A stretch of DNA of 64,000 bases, taken from NCBI RefSeq assembly GCF_041893525.1, contig NZ_CP169068.1. One strand, given 5' to 3'. Source of the stretch: Phaeobacter bryozoorum (GTDB lineage: Bacteria > Pseudomonadota > Alphaproteobacteria > Rhodobacterales > Rhodobacteraceae). A program made the position numbers and the translations under genes. Shown one piece after another: positions 27,872 through 36,814 of the stretch (the first letter of the stretch is position 1; every line of letters starts with the position of its first letter). The notes below the pieces were generated by a model that was not told the DNA's origin, did not search any database, and was given only the letters and a program-made list of their open reading frames with translations.

Positions 27872-27946
27872 TCAGCCTCCGACCAGCCAGCCGGTTGCCA
27901 GACCGATCATCAGGATCAGCAAGGCCACAAAGGCGAGTTTCTGCAC
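27872..27946 (-). CDS. 24-residue single-pass membrane peptide upstream of xpaC
   Basis: GTG start at 27946, stop TGA at 27874-27872. The reading is MQKLAFVALLILMIGLATGW followed by LVGG: a short polar N-terminus, one hydrophobic helix with a GxxxG-like end, and a glycine-rich tail. GGGGGAATAAAC upstream gives a usable Shine-Dalgarno. The stop lies five bases before the xpaC start codon, so the two are probably translated together. Many genes of this length are spurious, but hydrophobicity, start context and spacing support it. Confidence 0.5.
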   Translation of the reverse strand: MQKLAFVALLILMIGLATGWLVGG

Positions 27947-28058
27947 GTTTATTCCCCCGAGATGAGCGCTCCAAGCAATTGGAAACTTAGGATATGCAGC
28001 GCCATCTTGCTAGGGGGAAGTCTCAGGCCTTCGCCGCAGGACCGTCTTTGGCGGTGGC

Positions 28059-29387
<1,329 letters not shown>

Positions 29388-29437
29388 AGATCATTCCGCG
29401 CGGTTGCGAAAGCTCCCATTCTGGGGCAGGGAGAGCT

Positions 29438-29899
29438 ATGCCGTTTCGTTCTCATATGGATATTGCCCTTGCCGAGGCGCGCGCAGCCGCCGCGCGCGGC
29501 GAGGTGCCGGTGGGCGCCGTGCTGATCGCGCCGGATGGCCGTGTCGTGGCACAGGCGGGCAATCGCACCCGCGAACTGAACGACCCCACCGCCCATGCCG
29601 AGGTGCTGGTGATCCGTGCGGCCTGCGCCGCCGCCGGGTCCGAGCGGCTGACCGGTCACGACCTTTACGTGACGCTGGAACCCTGCGCGATGTGCGCGGC
29701 GGCGATTGCTGCCGCCCGCATCGGGCGTGTTTACTACGGGGCGTCCGATCCGAAATCCGGTGGCGTCGCCCATGGTGCCTGCGTGTTCTCGCACCCGCAG
29801 GCTCATCACGCGCCCGAGGTTTACGATGGCATTAGCGCAGAGCCGGCCGAAACCCTGCTGAAGGAGTTCTTTGCGGCGCGTCGCGCCGGGGACGGTTGA
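29438..29899 (+). CDS. tadA: tRNA-specific adenosine deaminase
   Basis: 153 aa zinc deaminase that converts the wobble A34 of tRNA-Arg to inosine. Zinc and proton-shuttle residues are present: H53 and E55 (in TAHAEVLVIR), C83 and C86 (in EPCAMC). Length and sequence match TadA rather than cytosine deaminases. A GGGAGAG sits upstream of the ATG. It shares an intergenic region with the divergent pseudouridine synthase gene. Confidence 0.93.
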   Translation: MPFRSHMDIALAEARAAAARGEVPVGAVLIAPDGRVVAQAGNRTRELNDPTAHAEVLVIRAACAAAGSERLTGHDLYVTLEPCAMCAAAIAAARIGRVYYGASDPKSGGVAHGACVFSHPQAHHAPEVYDGISAEPAETLLKEFFAARRAGDG

Positions 29900-29981
29900 C
29901 CGCGCTGATTTCCTGCCCGTAGCGTGGCGGCGCGGCGGGCCAGCAGATGAGCGGCCTGCACTGCCGAAAAGGGGGCGAGTG

Positions 29982-30605
29982 ATGAGCAAGGAATATCTGG
30001 CAGATGACGGGCAGCTGCGCTGTGGCTGGGCTGGATCCGCGCCCGAGTTTCTGGCCTATCACGATCAGGAATGGGGTTATCCGGTGGCAGATGATCGCCG
30101 CCTGTTTGAAAAGATCTGTCTGGAGAGCTTTCAATCCGGCCTGAGCTGGCGGACCATTCTGGCCAAGCGCGAGAACTTCCGCGCCGCCTTCCATGGTTTT
30201 GACTGGGACAGCGTGGCGGAATTTGGCCCGCCAGATGTGGAGCGCCTGTTGCAGGATGCAGGCATTGTCCGCCATCGCGGCAAGGTCGAGGCGGTGATCA
30301 ACAATGCCCGGCGCGCGCAGGAGATGGTCAGGCAGGAGGGCTCGCTGGCGGCGTTTTTCTGGCGGTTTGAACCCGGTCCCGATGCGCAGGTGCCGCCGCA
30401 GACGGCCTCTATCACGCCGCAGTCCATCGCGCTGTCAAAAGAGCTGAAGAAACGGGGCTGGAAATTTGTCGGCCCCACCACCTGTTTTGCCTTCATGCAG
30501 GCGATGGGGCTGGTCAATGATCACGCGGAGCATTGCATCTGCCGCGCGCAGGTGGCCAGGGCGCGCGCCAGCTTTCAATCCCCGGCCTTATCCGGCGGCG
30601 AGTGA
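29982..30605 (+). CDS. tag: DNA-3-methyladenine glycosylase I
   Basis: 207 aa base-excision repair enzyme. The N-terminal zinc-binding start (LRCGWAG with EWGYP), the helix-hairpin-helix region (KICLESFQSGLSWRTILAKREN) and the C-terminal HCICR zinc ligands are all visible. The start at 29982 has GGGGGCGAG upstream; a longer open reading overlapping tadA lacks conservation. It follows tadA by 82 bases and may be co-transcribed. Confidence 0.94.
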   Translation: MSKEYLADDGQLRCGWAGSAPEFLAYHDQEWGYPVADDRRLFEKICLESFQSGLSWRTILAKRENFRAAFHGFDWDSVAEFGPPDVERLLQDAGIVRHRGKVEAVINNARRAQEMVRQEGSLAAFFWRFEPGPDAQVPPQTASITPQSIALSKELKKRGWKFVGPTTCFAFMQAMGLVNDHAEHCICRAQVARARASFQSPALSGGE

Positions 30606-30670
30606 TCAGGCCGCACGCGTGATCTTCGCGCTTTTGAGGTCAGCGCGCTACCAGGCTTTCGTGCGTGCCC

Positions 30671-30694
30671 GCGCCGCCCCGGCCGGGGCGGCGC
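30671..30694. repeat. 24-base perfect palindrome between convergent genes
   Basis: The arms GCGCCGCCCCGG and CCGGGGCGGCGC match perfectly with no spacer. It lies between tag and the metal-dependent hydrolase gene, whose 3' ends face each other. A transcript from either side would form a very stable hairpin, though no T-tract follows; probable bidirectional terminator or barrier. Confidence 0.65.
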
Positions 30695-30752
30695 CATGCC
30701 CAACGGGACCGGATCTGCACCGCAGACCGGGGTCCGGGCGGGAGCCTGTCGG

Positions 30753-31445
30753 CTAGACGTCGATTACGTCCAGAACCTGCGGCTCGATCACCGTCACATC
30801 CGGCAGCGCCTCGGCCAGTTTCTCGGCGCTCTGCTCAAGGATCGGGAACGTGCGGTAGTGGCAGGGGATCACGGTCTTGAAGTTGAAATACCGTGTCGCC
30901 GCATAGGCCGCCTGCGCCATATCCATGGTGAAATGCCCGCCCGCGCTCAGGATGCCGATGTCGGGTTTGTAGTAATCCCCCATCCAGTCCATATCGGCCA
31001 TCAACCCGGTATCGCCCGAGATATAGAGCGTCTTGTTTTCACTCATCAGCATGTAGCCGACTTCGCTGCCCCCGGTGCGCAGCCCGTCCTGGGTGGCAAA
31101 GGTCGAGCTGTGCGAGGCAGGCACCATCGCCAGTTGCGGCCCGTCCAGATTGACGGTTCCGCCTTTGTTGAAGCCGATGGTGGTGACCTCCTCGGTCTCG
31201 CCCCAGATGCCCATCAGGTCATATTGCCCCACAATCGGCACATCCAGGCGTCGCGCCAGCGCCAGCACGTCGATCACATGGTCGAAATGCGCATGGGTCA
31301 GAATGATATGGGTGGCGCCGGTGATCGCGGCGTCATGCTGGTCCTCGGCGAGCATGGGATTGCCGGTGAGCCAGGGATCGACCAGCAGAACCTGCCCTGC
31401 GGTCTCGATGCGAAAACTGCCATGGCCCAACCAGATGATCTTCAT
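30753..31445 (-). CDS. Metallo-beta-lactamase-fold metal-dependent hydrolase (UPF0173)
   Basis: 230 aa. The fold is shown by LGHGSFRIET, the metal motif THAHFDHVIDV, SGDTGLMADMDW and the final CHYRTFPIL histidine. This is the UlaG-like UPF0173 group, with some members acting on cyclic phosphodiesters or lactones; the substrate is unknown. The gene converges on tag. Confidence 0.9.
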   Translation of the reverse strand: MKIIWLGHGSFRIETAGQVLLVDPWLTGNPMLAEDQHDAAITGATHIILTHAHFDHVIDVLALARRLDVPIVGQYDLMGIWGETEEVTTIGFNKGGTVNLDGPQLAMVPASHSSTFATQDGLRTGGSEVGYMLMSENKTLYISGDTGLMADMDWMGDYYKPDIGILSAGGHFTMDMAQAAYAATRYFNFKTVIPCHYRTFPILEQSAEKLAEALPDVTVIEPQVLDVIDV

Positions 31446-31638
31446 GTTCTGTCTCCCTCAATACTGTTACGATCGGCCCCGCTGGCGCATCGTCTTGGCC
31501 TAAGCCTATCGCGCTTGGTGCAAAAATCCACTCGCCCGCGCTCCGTCACGCCGATTTCACCGGGGTTTCGCGCCGCCACAGGCTTGCGGCGGCGGCGGTG
31601 CGGCGGTAAATGCGTCCTAACACGAGATGAGGGTTTCC

Positions 31639-31926
31639 ATGTCGATTGACCAAAGCACCGCCGCAAAAGTGGCCAAACTGGCCCGTATCAAGGTCGAAGA
31701 GGACGCGCTGCCAGCACTGGCGGATGAGTTCAACACCATCCTCGGCTTTATCGAGCAGCTGAACGAGGTGGATGTTGAGGGCGTCGAACCGATGACGTCG
31801 GTGACGCCGCAGCGCCTGAAACGCCGCGTCGACGAGGTGACCGATGGCAATCAGCAGGACAAGATCCTGGCCAATGCCCCCGATGCCCGCGAAGGGTTTT
31901 TTGCAGTGCCCAAGGTGGTTGAATAA
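31639..31926 (+). CDS. gatC: Asp/Glu-tRNA(Asn/Gln) amidotransferase subunit C
   Basis: 95 aa. The family pattern is plain: MSIDQSTAAKVAKLARIKV, DEFNTILGFIEQLNEVDVEGVEP, and C-terminal APDAREGFFAVPKVVE. It stabilises the GatAB complex that converts misacylated Glu-tRNA(Gln) or Asp-tRNA(Asn). The start at 31639 follows GAGGG by five bases. gatA starts three bases after its stop; gatB is not in the window. Confidence 0.96.
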   Translation: MSIDQSTAAKVAKLARIKVEEDALPALADEFNTILGFIEQLNEVDVEGVEPMTSVTPQRLKRRVDEVTDGNQQDKILANAPDAREGFFAVPKVVE

Positions 31927-31929
31927 GAC

Positions 31930-33417
31930 ATGACCGAACTCAACAAACTCACCCTGTCCGAAGCCCGTGACGCATTGCGCAAGGGCGAGACCACCTCTGT
32001 CGAGCTGACCGAGGCCTGCCTCAAGGCCATCGAGGCTGCAGATGCGCTGAACGCGTTTGTGCACAAGACACCCGAAATCGCGCTGGAGCGCGCCAAGGCA
32101 GCAGACGCACGGATCAAGGCAGGCGATGCGCCCGCCATGTGCGGCCTGCCGATCGGCATCAAGGATCTGTTCTGCACCAAAGGTGTCGCCAGCCAGGCCG
32201 CCTCCGGCATTCTGGAAGGTTTCAAACCCGAATATGAATCCACCGTATCGCAGCAGCTGCAGGATGCAGGCGCTGTCATGCTGGGCAAGCTGAACATGGA
32301 CGAATTCGCCATGGGCTCGTCCAATGAAACCTCCGTCTATGGTAACGCGGTCAGTCCCTGGCGGCGCGGCAATGATACTGCCGAGCTGACACCGGGCGGC
32401 TCCTCCGGCGGCTCCGCAGCGGCCGTGGCTGCGGATCTGTGCCTAGCGGCTACCGGCACCGACACTGGCGGCTCGATTCGCCAGCCGGCCGCCTTTACCG
32501 GGATCACTGGCATCAAGCCCACCTATGGGCGCTGCTCGCGCTGGGGGGTGGTGGCCTTTGCCTCCTCCCTGGATCAGGCGGGCCCGATGACCAAATCGGT
32601 GCGCGATGCGGCAATGATGCTTGAGGCGATGTGTGGCCACGACCCCAAGGACAGCACCAGCGCCGATCTGGCGGTGCCGAACTTCGAGGCGATGCTGACC
32701 GGCGATATCAAGGGCAAGAAGATCGGTATCCCGCGTGAATACCGCATGGATGGAATGCCCGGCGAAATCGAGAAACTCTGGTCCGAAGGCGCCGAGATGC
32801 TGCGTGCCGCCGGGGCCGAGATCGTCGATATCTCCTTGCCGCACACCAAATACGCCCTGCCTGCCTATTACGTGATCGCCCCGGCCGAGGCCTCCTCCAA
32901 CCTCGCGCGCTATGACGGTGTGCGCTATGGCCAGCGCGCGGCGCTGGAGGCGGGCGATGGCATTACCGAAATGTACGAAAAAACCCGCGCCGCAGGCTTC
33001 GGCCATGAGGTGCAGCGCCGCGTGATGGTGGGGACCTATGTTCTCTCGGCCGGTTTCTACGACGCCTATTACAACCGCGCCCGCAAGGTCCGCACCCTGA
33101 TCAAGAAAGACTTCGAAGACGTCTTTGCCCAGGGCATTGACGCGATCCTGACCCCGGCGACACCTTCGGCCGCCTTTGGCCTCGGCGAAATGATCGACGC
33201 GGATCCGGTGCAGATGTATCTCAATGACGTCTTTACCGTCACCGTGAACCTCGCCGGTCTGCCCGGCATTTCGGTTCCGGCCGGTGTTGATGCGCAGGGC
33301 CTGCCGCTGGGGCTTCAGCTGATTGGCCGCCCCTGGGAAGAGGGCGATCTGCTGAATACGGCCTATGCGCTGGAAGGGGCCGCCGGTTTTGTGGCCAAGC
33401 CGGCCCAATGGTGGTAA
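31930..33417 (+). CDS. gatA: Asp/Glu-tRNA(Asn/Gln) amidotransferase subunit A
   Basis: 495 aa amidase subunit providing ammonia for transamidation. The amidase signature shows the catalytic Lys in GIKDLFCTKG and the Ser-cisSer region GGSSGGSAAAVAA with nucleophile in DTGGSIRQPAAF. Length is normal. It is coupled to gatC with a three-base gap. Confidence 0.96.
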   Translation: MTELNKLTLSEARDALRKGETTSVELTEACLKAIEAADALNAFVHKTPEIALERAKAADARIKAGDAPAMCGLPIGIKDLFCTKGVASQAASGILEGFKPEYESTVSQQLQDAGAVMLGKLNMDEFAMGSSNETSVYGNAVSPWRRGNDTAELTPGGSSGGSAAAVAADLCLAATGTDTGGSIRQPAAFTGITGIKPTYGRCSRWGVVAFASSLDQAGPMTKSVRDAAMMLEAMCGHDPKDSTSADLAVPNFEAMLTGDIKGKKIGIPREYRMDGMPGEIEKLWSEGAEMLRAAGAEIVDISLPHTKYALPAYYVIAPAEASSNLARYDGVRYGQRAALEAGDGITEMYEKTRAAGFGHEVQRRVMVGTYVLSAGFYDAYYNRARKVRTLIKKDFEDVFAQGIDAILTPATPSAAFGLGEMIDADPVQMYLNDVFTVTVNLAGLPGISVPAGVDAQGLPLGLQLIGRPWEEGDLLNTAYALEGAAGFVAKPAQWW

Positions 33418-33456
33418 ACCCTGTCCTGATCTGAGCAGAACCAACAGGTGGTGATC

Positions 33457-34230
33457 ATGCGTCTATTCCGGTCCATCTTGGCGACCAGCAGTCTTGTGCT
33501 GCTGGCTGCGTGCCAGCCTCCGGTGCCTGAAAGTGGCCCAGAGGCCGGATTTGGTTCCAGCCCCTTTGACCGGGCACCGGCGACAGGCACCACGATTAAT
33601 GGCGATCCGCTGGTGCCGCCGGTCCGCGTCGCAACCGAGAGCTTGCCGGGCAGCGCGCAGCCCGCCCCCCGCGTCGCAGCCGCAGGCAGCAGCGCCGGAT
33701 CCCTCGCACCCGCGACCGGCAGCAGCGACGATATTGCCCGCGAAACCGCCGCGGCCCTCGCGGCTGCACGCGGCAACTCGGGCACCGCACCGATCGAGGC
33801 CAGCCCGTCAAACCCGGCACCGGCCCTTGCGGGCAATCCGCGGATCTCCGACGAGAATGATTTCGATGCGGTCGCCTCGCGCCAAAGCATCGAAAGCGAT
33901 GCCGAGCGTCTGGCCCGTCAGCGCGCCCAGTATCAGGTGGTCAGCCCCACCGCAGTGCCCGAACGCAGCGGCGACCGCGATCCCAATATCGTGCGCTATG
34001 CGCTCAGCACCTCCAACCCGCGTGGGCAGCGGATCTATTCACGCTCCGGCTTCAACCTGGCGGCCCGCTCCTCGCGCAACTGCGCCGGATTTGCCTCGCC
34101 GGAACTGGCCCAGATTGCCTTTCTCGAAGCGGGCGGCCCGAAACGTGACCGCCAGGCGCTTGATCCCGATGGGGACGGCTACGCCTGCGGCTGGGATCCG
34201 GCGCCCTATCGACTTGCGGTGCAGAACTGA
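33457..34230 (+). CDS. Lipoprotein with C-terminal excalibur calcium-binding domain
   Basis: 257 aa. It starts MRLFRSILATSSLVLLAAC, a lipobox with Cys as the first mature residue. A long low-complexity Ser/Ala/Pro linker (about 25-145) leads to an excalibur domain (about 205-250): NCAGFASPELAQIAFLEAGG then DPDGDGYACGWDP with the DxDxDGxxC calcium loop. The family is found in envelope proteins. It sits directly before an N-acetylmuramoyl-L-alanine amidase gene (15-base gap), supporting an envelope location. Confidence 0.85.
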   Translation: MRLFRSILATSSLVLLAACQPPVPESGPEAGFGSSPFDRAPATGTTINGDPLVPPVRVATESLPGSAQPAPRVAAAGSSAGSLAPATGSSDDIARETAAALAAARGNSGTAPIEASPSNPAPALAGNPRISDENDFDAVASRQSIESDAERLARQRAQYQVVSPTAVPERSGDRDPNIVRYALSTSNPRGQRIYSRSGFNLAARSSRNCAGFASPELAQIAFLEAGGPKRDRQALDPDGDGYACGWDPAPYRLAVQN

Positions 34231-34245
34231 GGCGGCTGGCGCCTC

Positions 34246-34956
34246 ATGACACCTCCGCCGACCTCTGCTGACACCGGGACGGATGCCATCTGGCACCCCA
34301 GTCCCAATTTCAATGCGCGCCGCCATGATCTGACGCCGCATCTGGTTGTGCTGCATTACACCGCGATGGACAGTGCCGAGGCCGCATTGGAGCGGCTCTG
34401 CGACCCGCGGTACGAGGTGTCGGCCCATTACCTGATCGCCGCTGACGGACGGCTGTGGCAGATGGTCAGGGAGGCCGACCGCGCCTGGCATGCCGGCGCC
34501 GGGGAATGGTGCGGGCAGGAGGATATCAACTCCCGCTCGATCGGGATCGAATTGGACAACCGGGGCGATCATCCGTTTTCCGCAGCCCAGATGAACCGGC
34601 TGGAGGAGCTGCTGCGGGCCGTGCTGTTGCGCTGGCGGATTCCGGCCTCCGGTGTGATCGGGCATTCCTGCATGGCGCCGGGGCGCAAATGTGACCCGGG
34701 CGCCCGCTTTGACTGGGCGCGGCTGGCCAGACAGGGGCTGGCAAGCGCCGCGCCGGGTGCTGCGGCGCGGCCAGAGACCGACGTCGGGATGGACCGCTTT
34801 CGCGCTCTGGCGCGGCGGCGTGGCTTTACGGCGGATGTGGATGACGCCACCCTGCTGCAGGCGGTGCGCCTCAGATTCCGGCCATGGCAGACCGGTCCCT
34901 TGACCGACAGGGACGTCCTGCCGCTGCTGACCGATGCGTCCCGGGCAGAGGCCTGA
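34246..34956 (+). CDS. N-acetylmuramoyl-L-alanine amidase (AmpD-like)
   Basis: 236 aa. It cleaves the lactyl-peptide bond in muropeptides. Zinc ligands and catalytic residues match AmpD: VLHYTAM with H37, the NSRSIGIELDN region carrying the conserved Glu, and IGHSCMAPGRKCDPG providing the second His, Lys and Asp. No signal peptide is seen, favouring cytoplasmic muropeptide recycling. A C-terminal peptidoglycan-binding-like helical segment follows (about 185-230). Confidence 0.9.
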   Translation: MTPPPTSADTGTDAIWHPSPNFNARRHDLTPHLVVLHYTAMDSAEAALERLCDPRYEVSAHYLIAADGRLWQMVREADRAWHAGAGEWCGQEDINSRSIGIELDNRGDHPFSAAQMNRLEELLRAVLLRWRIPASGVIGHSCMAPGRKCDPGARFDWARLARQGLASAAPGAAARPETDVGMDRFRALARRRGFTADVDDATLLQAVRLRFRPWQTGPLTDRDVLPLLTDASRAEA

Positions 34957-34963
34957 GCGAGGC

Positions 34964-35086
34964 TCTGCCTCGCGCTCCGGGATATTTGACGCCAGAAGAT
35001 AGAGAGCGTCCCGGCATCTTCTGGTCGCAAATATCCTGGGGGTGAGCGCCGCAGGCGCGAGGGGGCAACGCCCCCCCCGGTGCACT
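34964..35086. repeat. Roseobacter-type intergenic repeat (long inverted repeat plus hairpins)
   Basis: GGATATTTG-ACG-CCAGAAGAT (34980-35000) is mirrored by ATCTTCTGG-TCG-CAAATATCC (35016-35036). It is flanked by a GAGCGAGGC/GCCTCGCGCTC hairpin and by GGGGGC-AAC-GCCCCC. A second, shorter relative (CATCTTCTGG...AAATATCC) is at 44239-44260. It lies between a gene end and RNase P RNA, so it may act as a terminator. Confidence 0.7.
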
Positions 35087-35092
35087 ATCCGC

Positions 35093-35120
35093 TTGACCTT
35101 GGGCGCAGTAGTTTCTACCC
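35093..35120 (+). promoter_or_regulatory. Probable promoter of RNase P RNA
   Basis: TTGACC (35093-35098) and a weak TTTCTACC stretch about 14-17 bases later lie 10-12 bases before the RNA 5' end. Alphaproteobacterial -10 elements are often poor, so this is modest evidence. Confidence 0.4.
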
Positions 35121-35128
35121 CAACCCCT

Positions 35129-35549
35129 GCGCAGAGGGCCGGACGGCCGCGGGGGGCCGCAAGGCGTCGCGAGGAAAGTCCGGACTCTACAAAACAACGG
35201 TGCCGGGTAATGCCCGGGCAGAGCGATCTGACGGAGAGCGCCACAGAAAACAGACCGCCCATATGCGCCTGCCTGTCAGGTGATTCCATGTGGGTAAGGG
35301 TGAAACGGTGGGGTAAGAGCCCACCGCGCCGCTGGCAACAGGGGCGGCACGGCAAGCCCCACCGGGAGCAATGCCAAATAGGACCCCCGCGCGGGCCGGT
35401 CGGCGTCAGCCGATACCGCCGCTAGGCATGTTTTGGCCAAGAGGGGTCGGGTTGGCAGCTGGAGGTGCGCAGCAATGTGCATCCTAGATGAATGGTCGTC
35501 GAAGGGGCCCTGGCCCTGGAACAAAATCCGGCTTACAGGCCCTCTGCGC
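35129..35549 (+). ncRNA. rnpB: RNase P RNA (class A)
   Basis: The catalytic RNA of RNase P, which trims tRNA 5' ends. The ends pair (GCGCAGAGGGCC with GGCCCTCTGCGC, stem P1). The universally conserved P4 segment GAGGAAAGTCCGGAC and its distal partner ACAAAATCCGGCTTAC are both present, with the AGAGCG and GGTAAGGGTGAAACGGTG regions between. Length about 420 nt is normal. The exact ends are set by P1 pairing. Confidence 0.96.
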
Positions 35550-35658
35550 AAAATATCCCCTCGAATCCTCTTGACTCGCGGGGTGGTGCAGGTAAAAGCG
35601 CACGCTCATATAGGAATTTACCGAGAGGCCCCTGCCTTTTCGGACGCAGGAGAATACC

Positions 35659-35826
35659 ATGGCGAAGCCGACCACAATCAAGATCCGCCTGAACTCGACC
35701 GCGGGCACGGGCCACTTCTACGTGACCAAGAAAAACGCACGCACCATGACCGAGAAAATGGTTGTGCGGAAGTACGACCCGGTCGTGCGCAAGCACGTTG
35801 AATACAAAGAAGGCAAAATCAAATAA
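35659..35826 (+). CDS. rpmG: 50S ribosomal protein L33
   Basis: 55 aa: MAKPTTIKIRLNSTAGTGHF onward to VEYKEGKIK. It has the L33 pattern (strongly basic, YVTKKNARTMTEKM, RKYDPVVRKH) without the zinc cysteines, as in most alphaproteobacteria. AGGAG precedes the start and a strong terminator follows. Confidence 0.97.
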   Translation: MAKPTTIKIRLNSTAGTGHFYVTKKNARTMTEKMVVRKYDPVVRKHVEYKEGKIK

Positions 35827-35892
35827 GCCTCTTGGTGTTGCGCTGCCTCCGGCCGCGACACCGCCCCCGATATTCGGGACAGTAGATCAGAA

Positions 35893-35919
35893 GGGTCGCA
35901 CCAGGGTGCGGCCCTTTTT
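35893..35919 (+). terminator. Intrinsic terminator of rpmG
   Basis: GGGTCGCACC pairs with GGTGCGGCCC (one G-U) around a short loop and is followed by five Ts. Confidence 0.88.
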
Positions 35920-36176
35920 CTTGTGGCCGCGCTGTTGCCTGACTGACCGGGCGCCACTGACGGGGCGCCACTGACCGGGCTGCCGGTCGCGCGCATTTTA
36001 TGAAAATTCGGTAAATGAAAACACCGACAGCGCGCCGGATCGGCCCGAAAATGCCACATTTGGCCGTCACATATGTCCTGGGATGTGGGTGAGAGAGTGG
36101 GTCCGGGATGCAGCGCCAGAAGCGCGCGGTTTCGGAAGTTCACAGCACCACAGGTCGGCTCGGGGGAGCGACCATG

Positions 36177-36210
36177 ACAGGAGGCGACGGTGGGGTCGCC
36201 TCCTGTTTTT
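36177..36210 (+). terminator. Strong orphan intrinsic terminator (candidate sRNA end)
   Basis: ACAGGAGGCGAC and GTCGCCTCCTGT form a perfect 12-bp stem followed by Ts on the plus strand. No plus-strand gene ends nearby: rpmG already has its own terminator 260 bases upstream. Confidence 0.8.
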
Positions 36211-36225
36211 CGTTGTGGCCGCAGA

Positions 36226-36699
36226 TCAGCCGCGCCACTCGGCCATGACCATCACAGGCAGCAGGCCCATACGCTGCATCAGCGCCGCAGAGGCGGTGTT
36301 GAAGGGGGCGTATGTGGTGGCGATCACCGGAACGCCCTTGGCCGCCACAGAGCGCTTCATATCGGTGATCAGCGCGGTTGCGACACCCATGCGCTGCCAG
36401 CTCTTGGCGACGGCGACATGGTGCAGCATGGCGCGGGTCTCGGCCCTGCGGACGGGGAGGGCAGGGCGCTCCTCGATGCCATAGATGACATAGCCCATGA
36501 TCCGCCCCTGCGGGCTGACGGCGGCGCGGGCGGTCAGGCTTGGCTCGCTCAGCCATGTCTCAAGCCAGCGGGCCAGCGCTGCACCATCAGGATCGGCCGG
36601 GTAGCGGTCAGGCTGGTGGGTGACATGCAGCGCGTGCAACTCTTGCAGCAGCGGGACAATGCGGTGCGCCTCTTTTGGGGCGATATCAATCAATCTCAT
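36226..36699 (-). CDS. GNAT family N-acetyltransferase
   Basis: About 157 aa. The GNAT fold shows in MLHHVAVAKSWQRMGVATAL, where the RxxGxG/A-like acetyl-CoA loop is KSWQRMG, preceded by an MGYVIYGIE strand and followed by TYAPFNTASAALMQRMGL. Substrate unknown. MRLIDIAPKE at 36699 is taken as the start because it opens the conserved domain; MSRNEF at 36726 is an alternative. Confidence 0.85.
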   Translation of the reverse strand: MRLIDIAPKEAHRIVPLLQELHALHVTHQPDRYPADPDGAALARWLETWLSEPSLTARAAVSPQGRIMGYVIYGIEERPALPVRRAETRAMLHHVAVAKSWQRMGVATALITDMKRSVAAKGVPVIATTYAPFNTASAALMQRMGLLPVMVMAEWRG

Positions 36700-36756
36700 C
36701 GGGGTCTCAAATTCGTTGCGTGACATGTCCCGGCCGCAACCGCAGCGCGGGCAAAG

Positions 36757-36784
36757 AAAAAGGGCGGATCGTGATGATCCGCCC
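36757..36784 (-). terminator. Intrinsic terminator of the Bax-inhibitor-like gene
   Basis: On the minus strand GGGCGGATC pairs with GATCCGCCC across a five-base loop and ends in five Ts, immediately after the BI-1-like gene. Confidence 0.88.
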
Positions 36785-36814
36785 CGGTCTTGGTTGGCTC
36801 TGGAAGGTATCGCG

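Noticed and set aside
36083..36484. Plus-strand open frame of 133 codons
   Set aside because: It runs through a strong terminator and over the GNAT gene without codon bias or family match.
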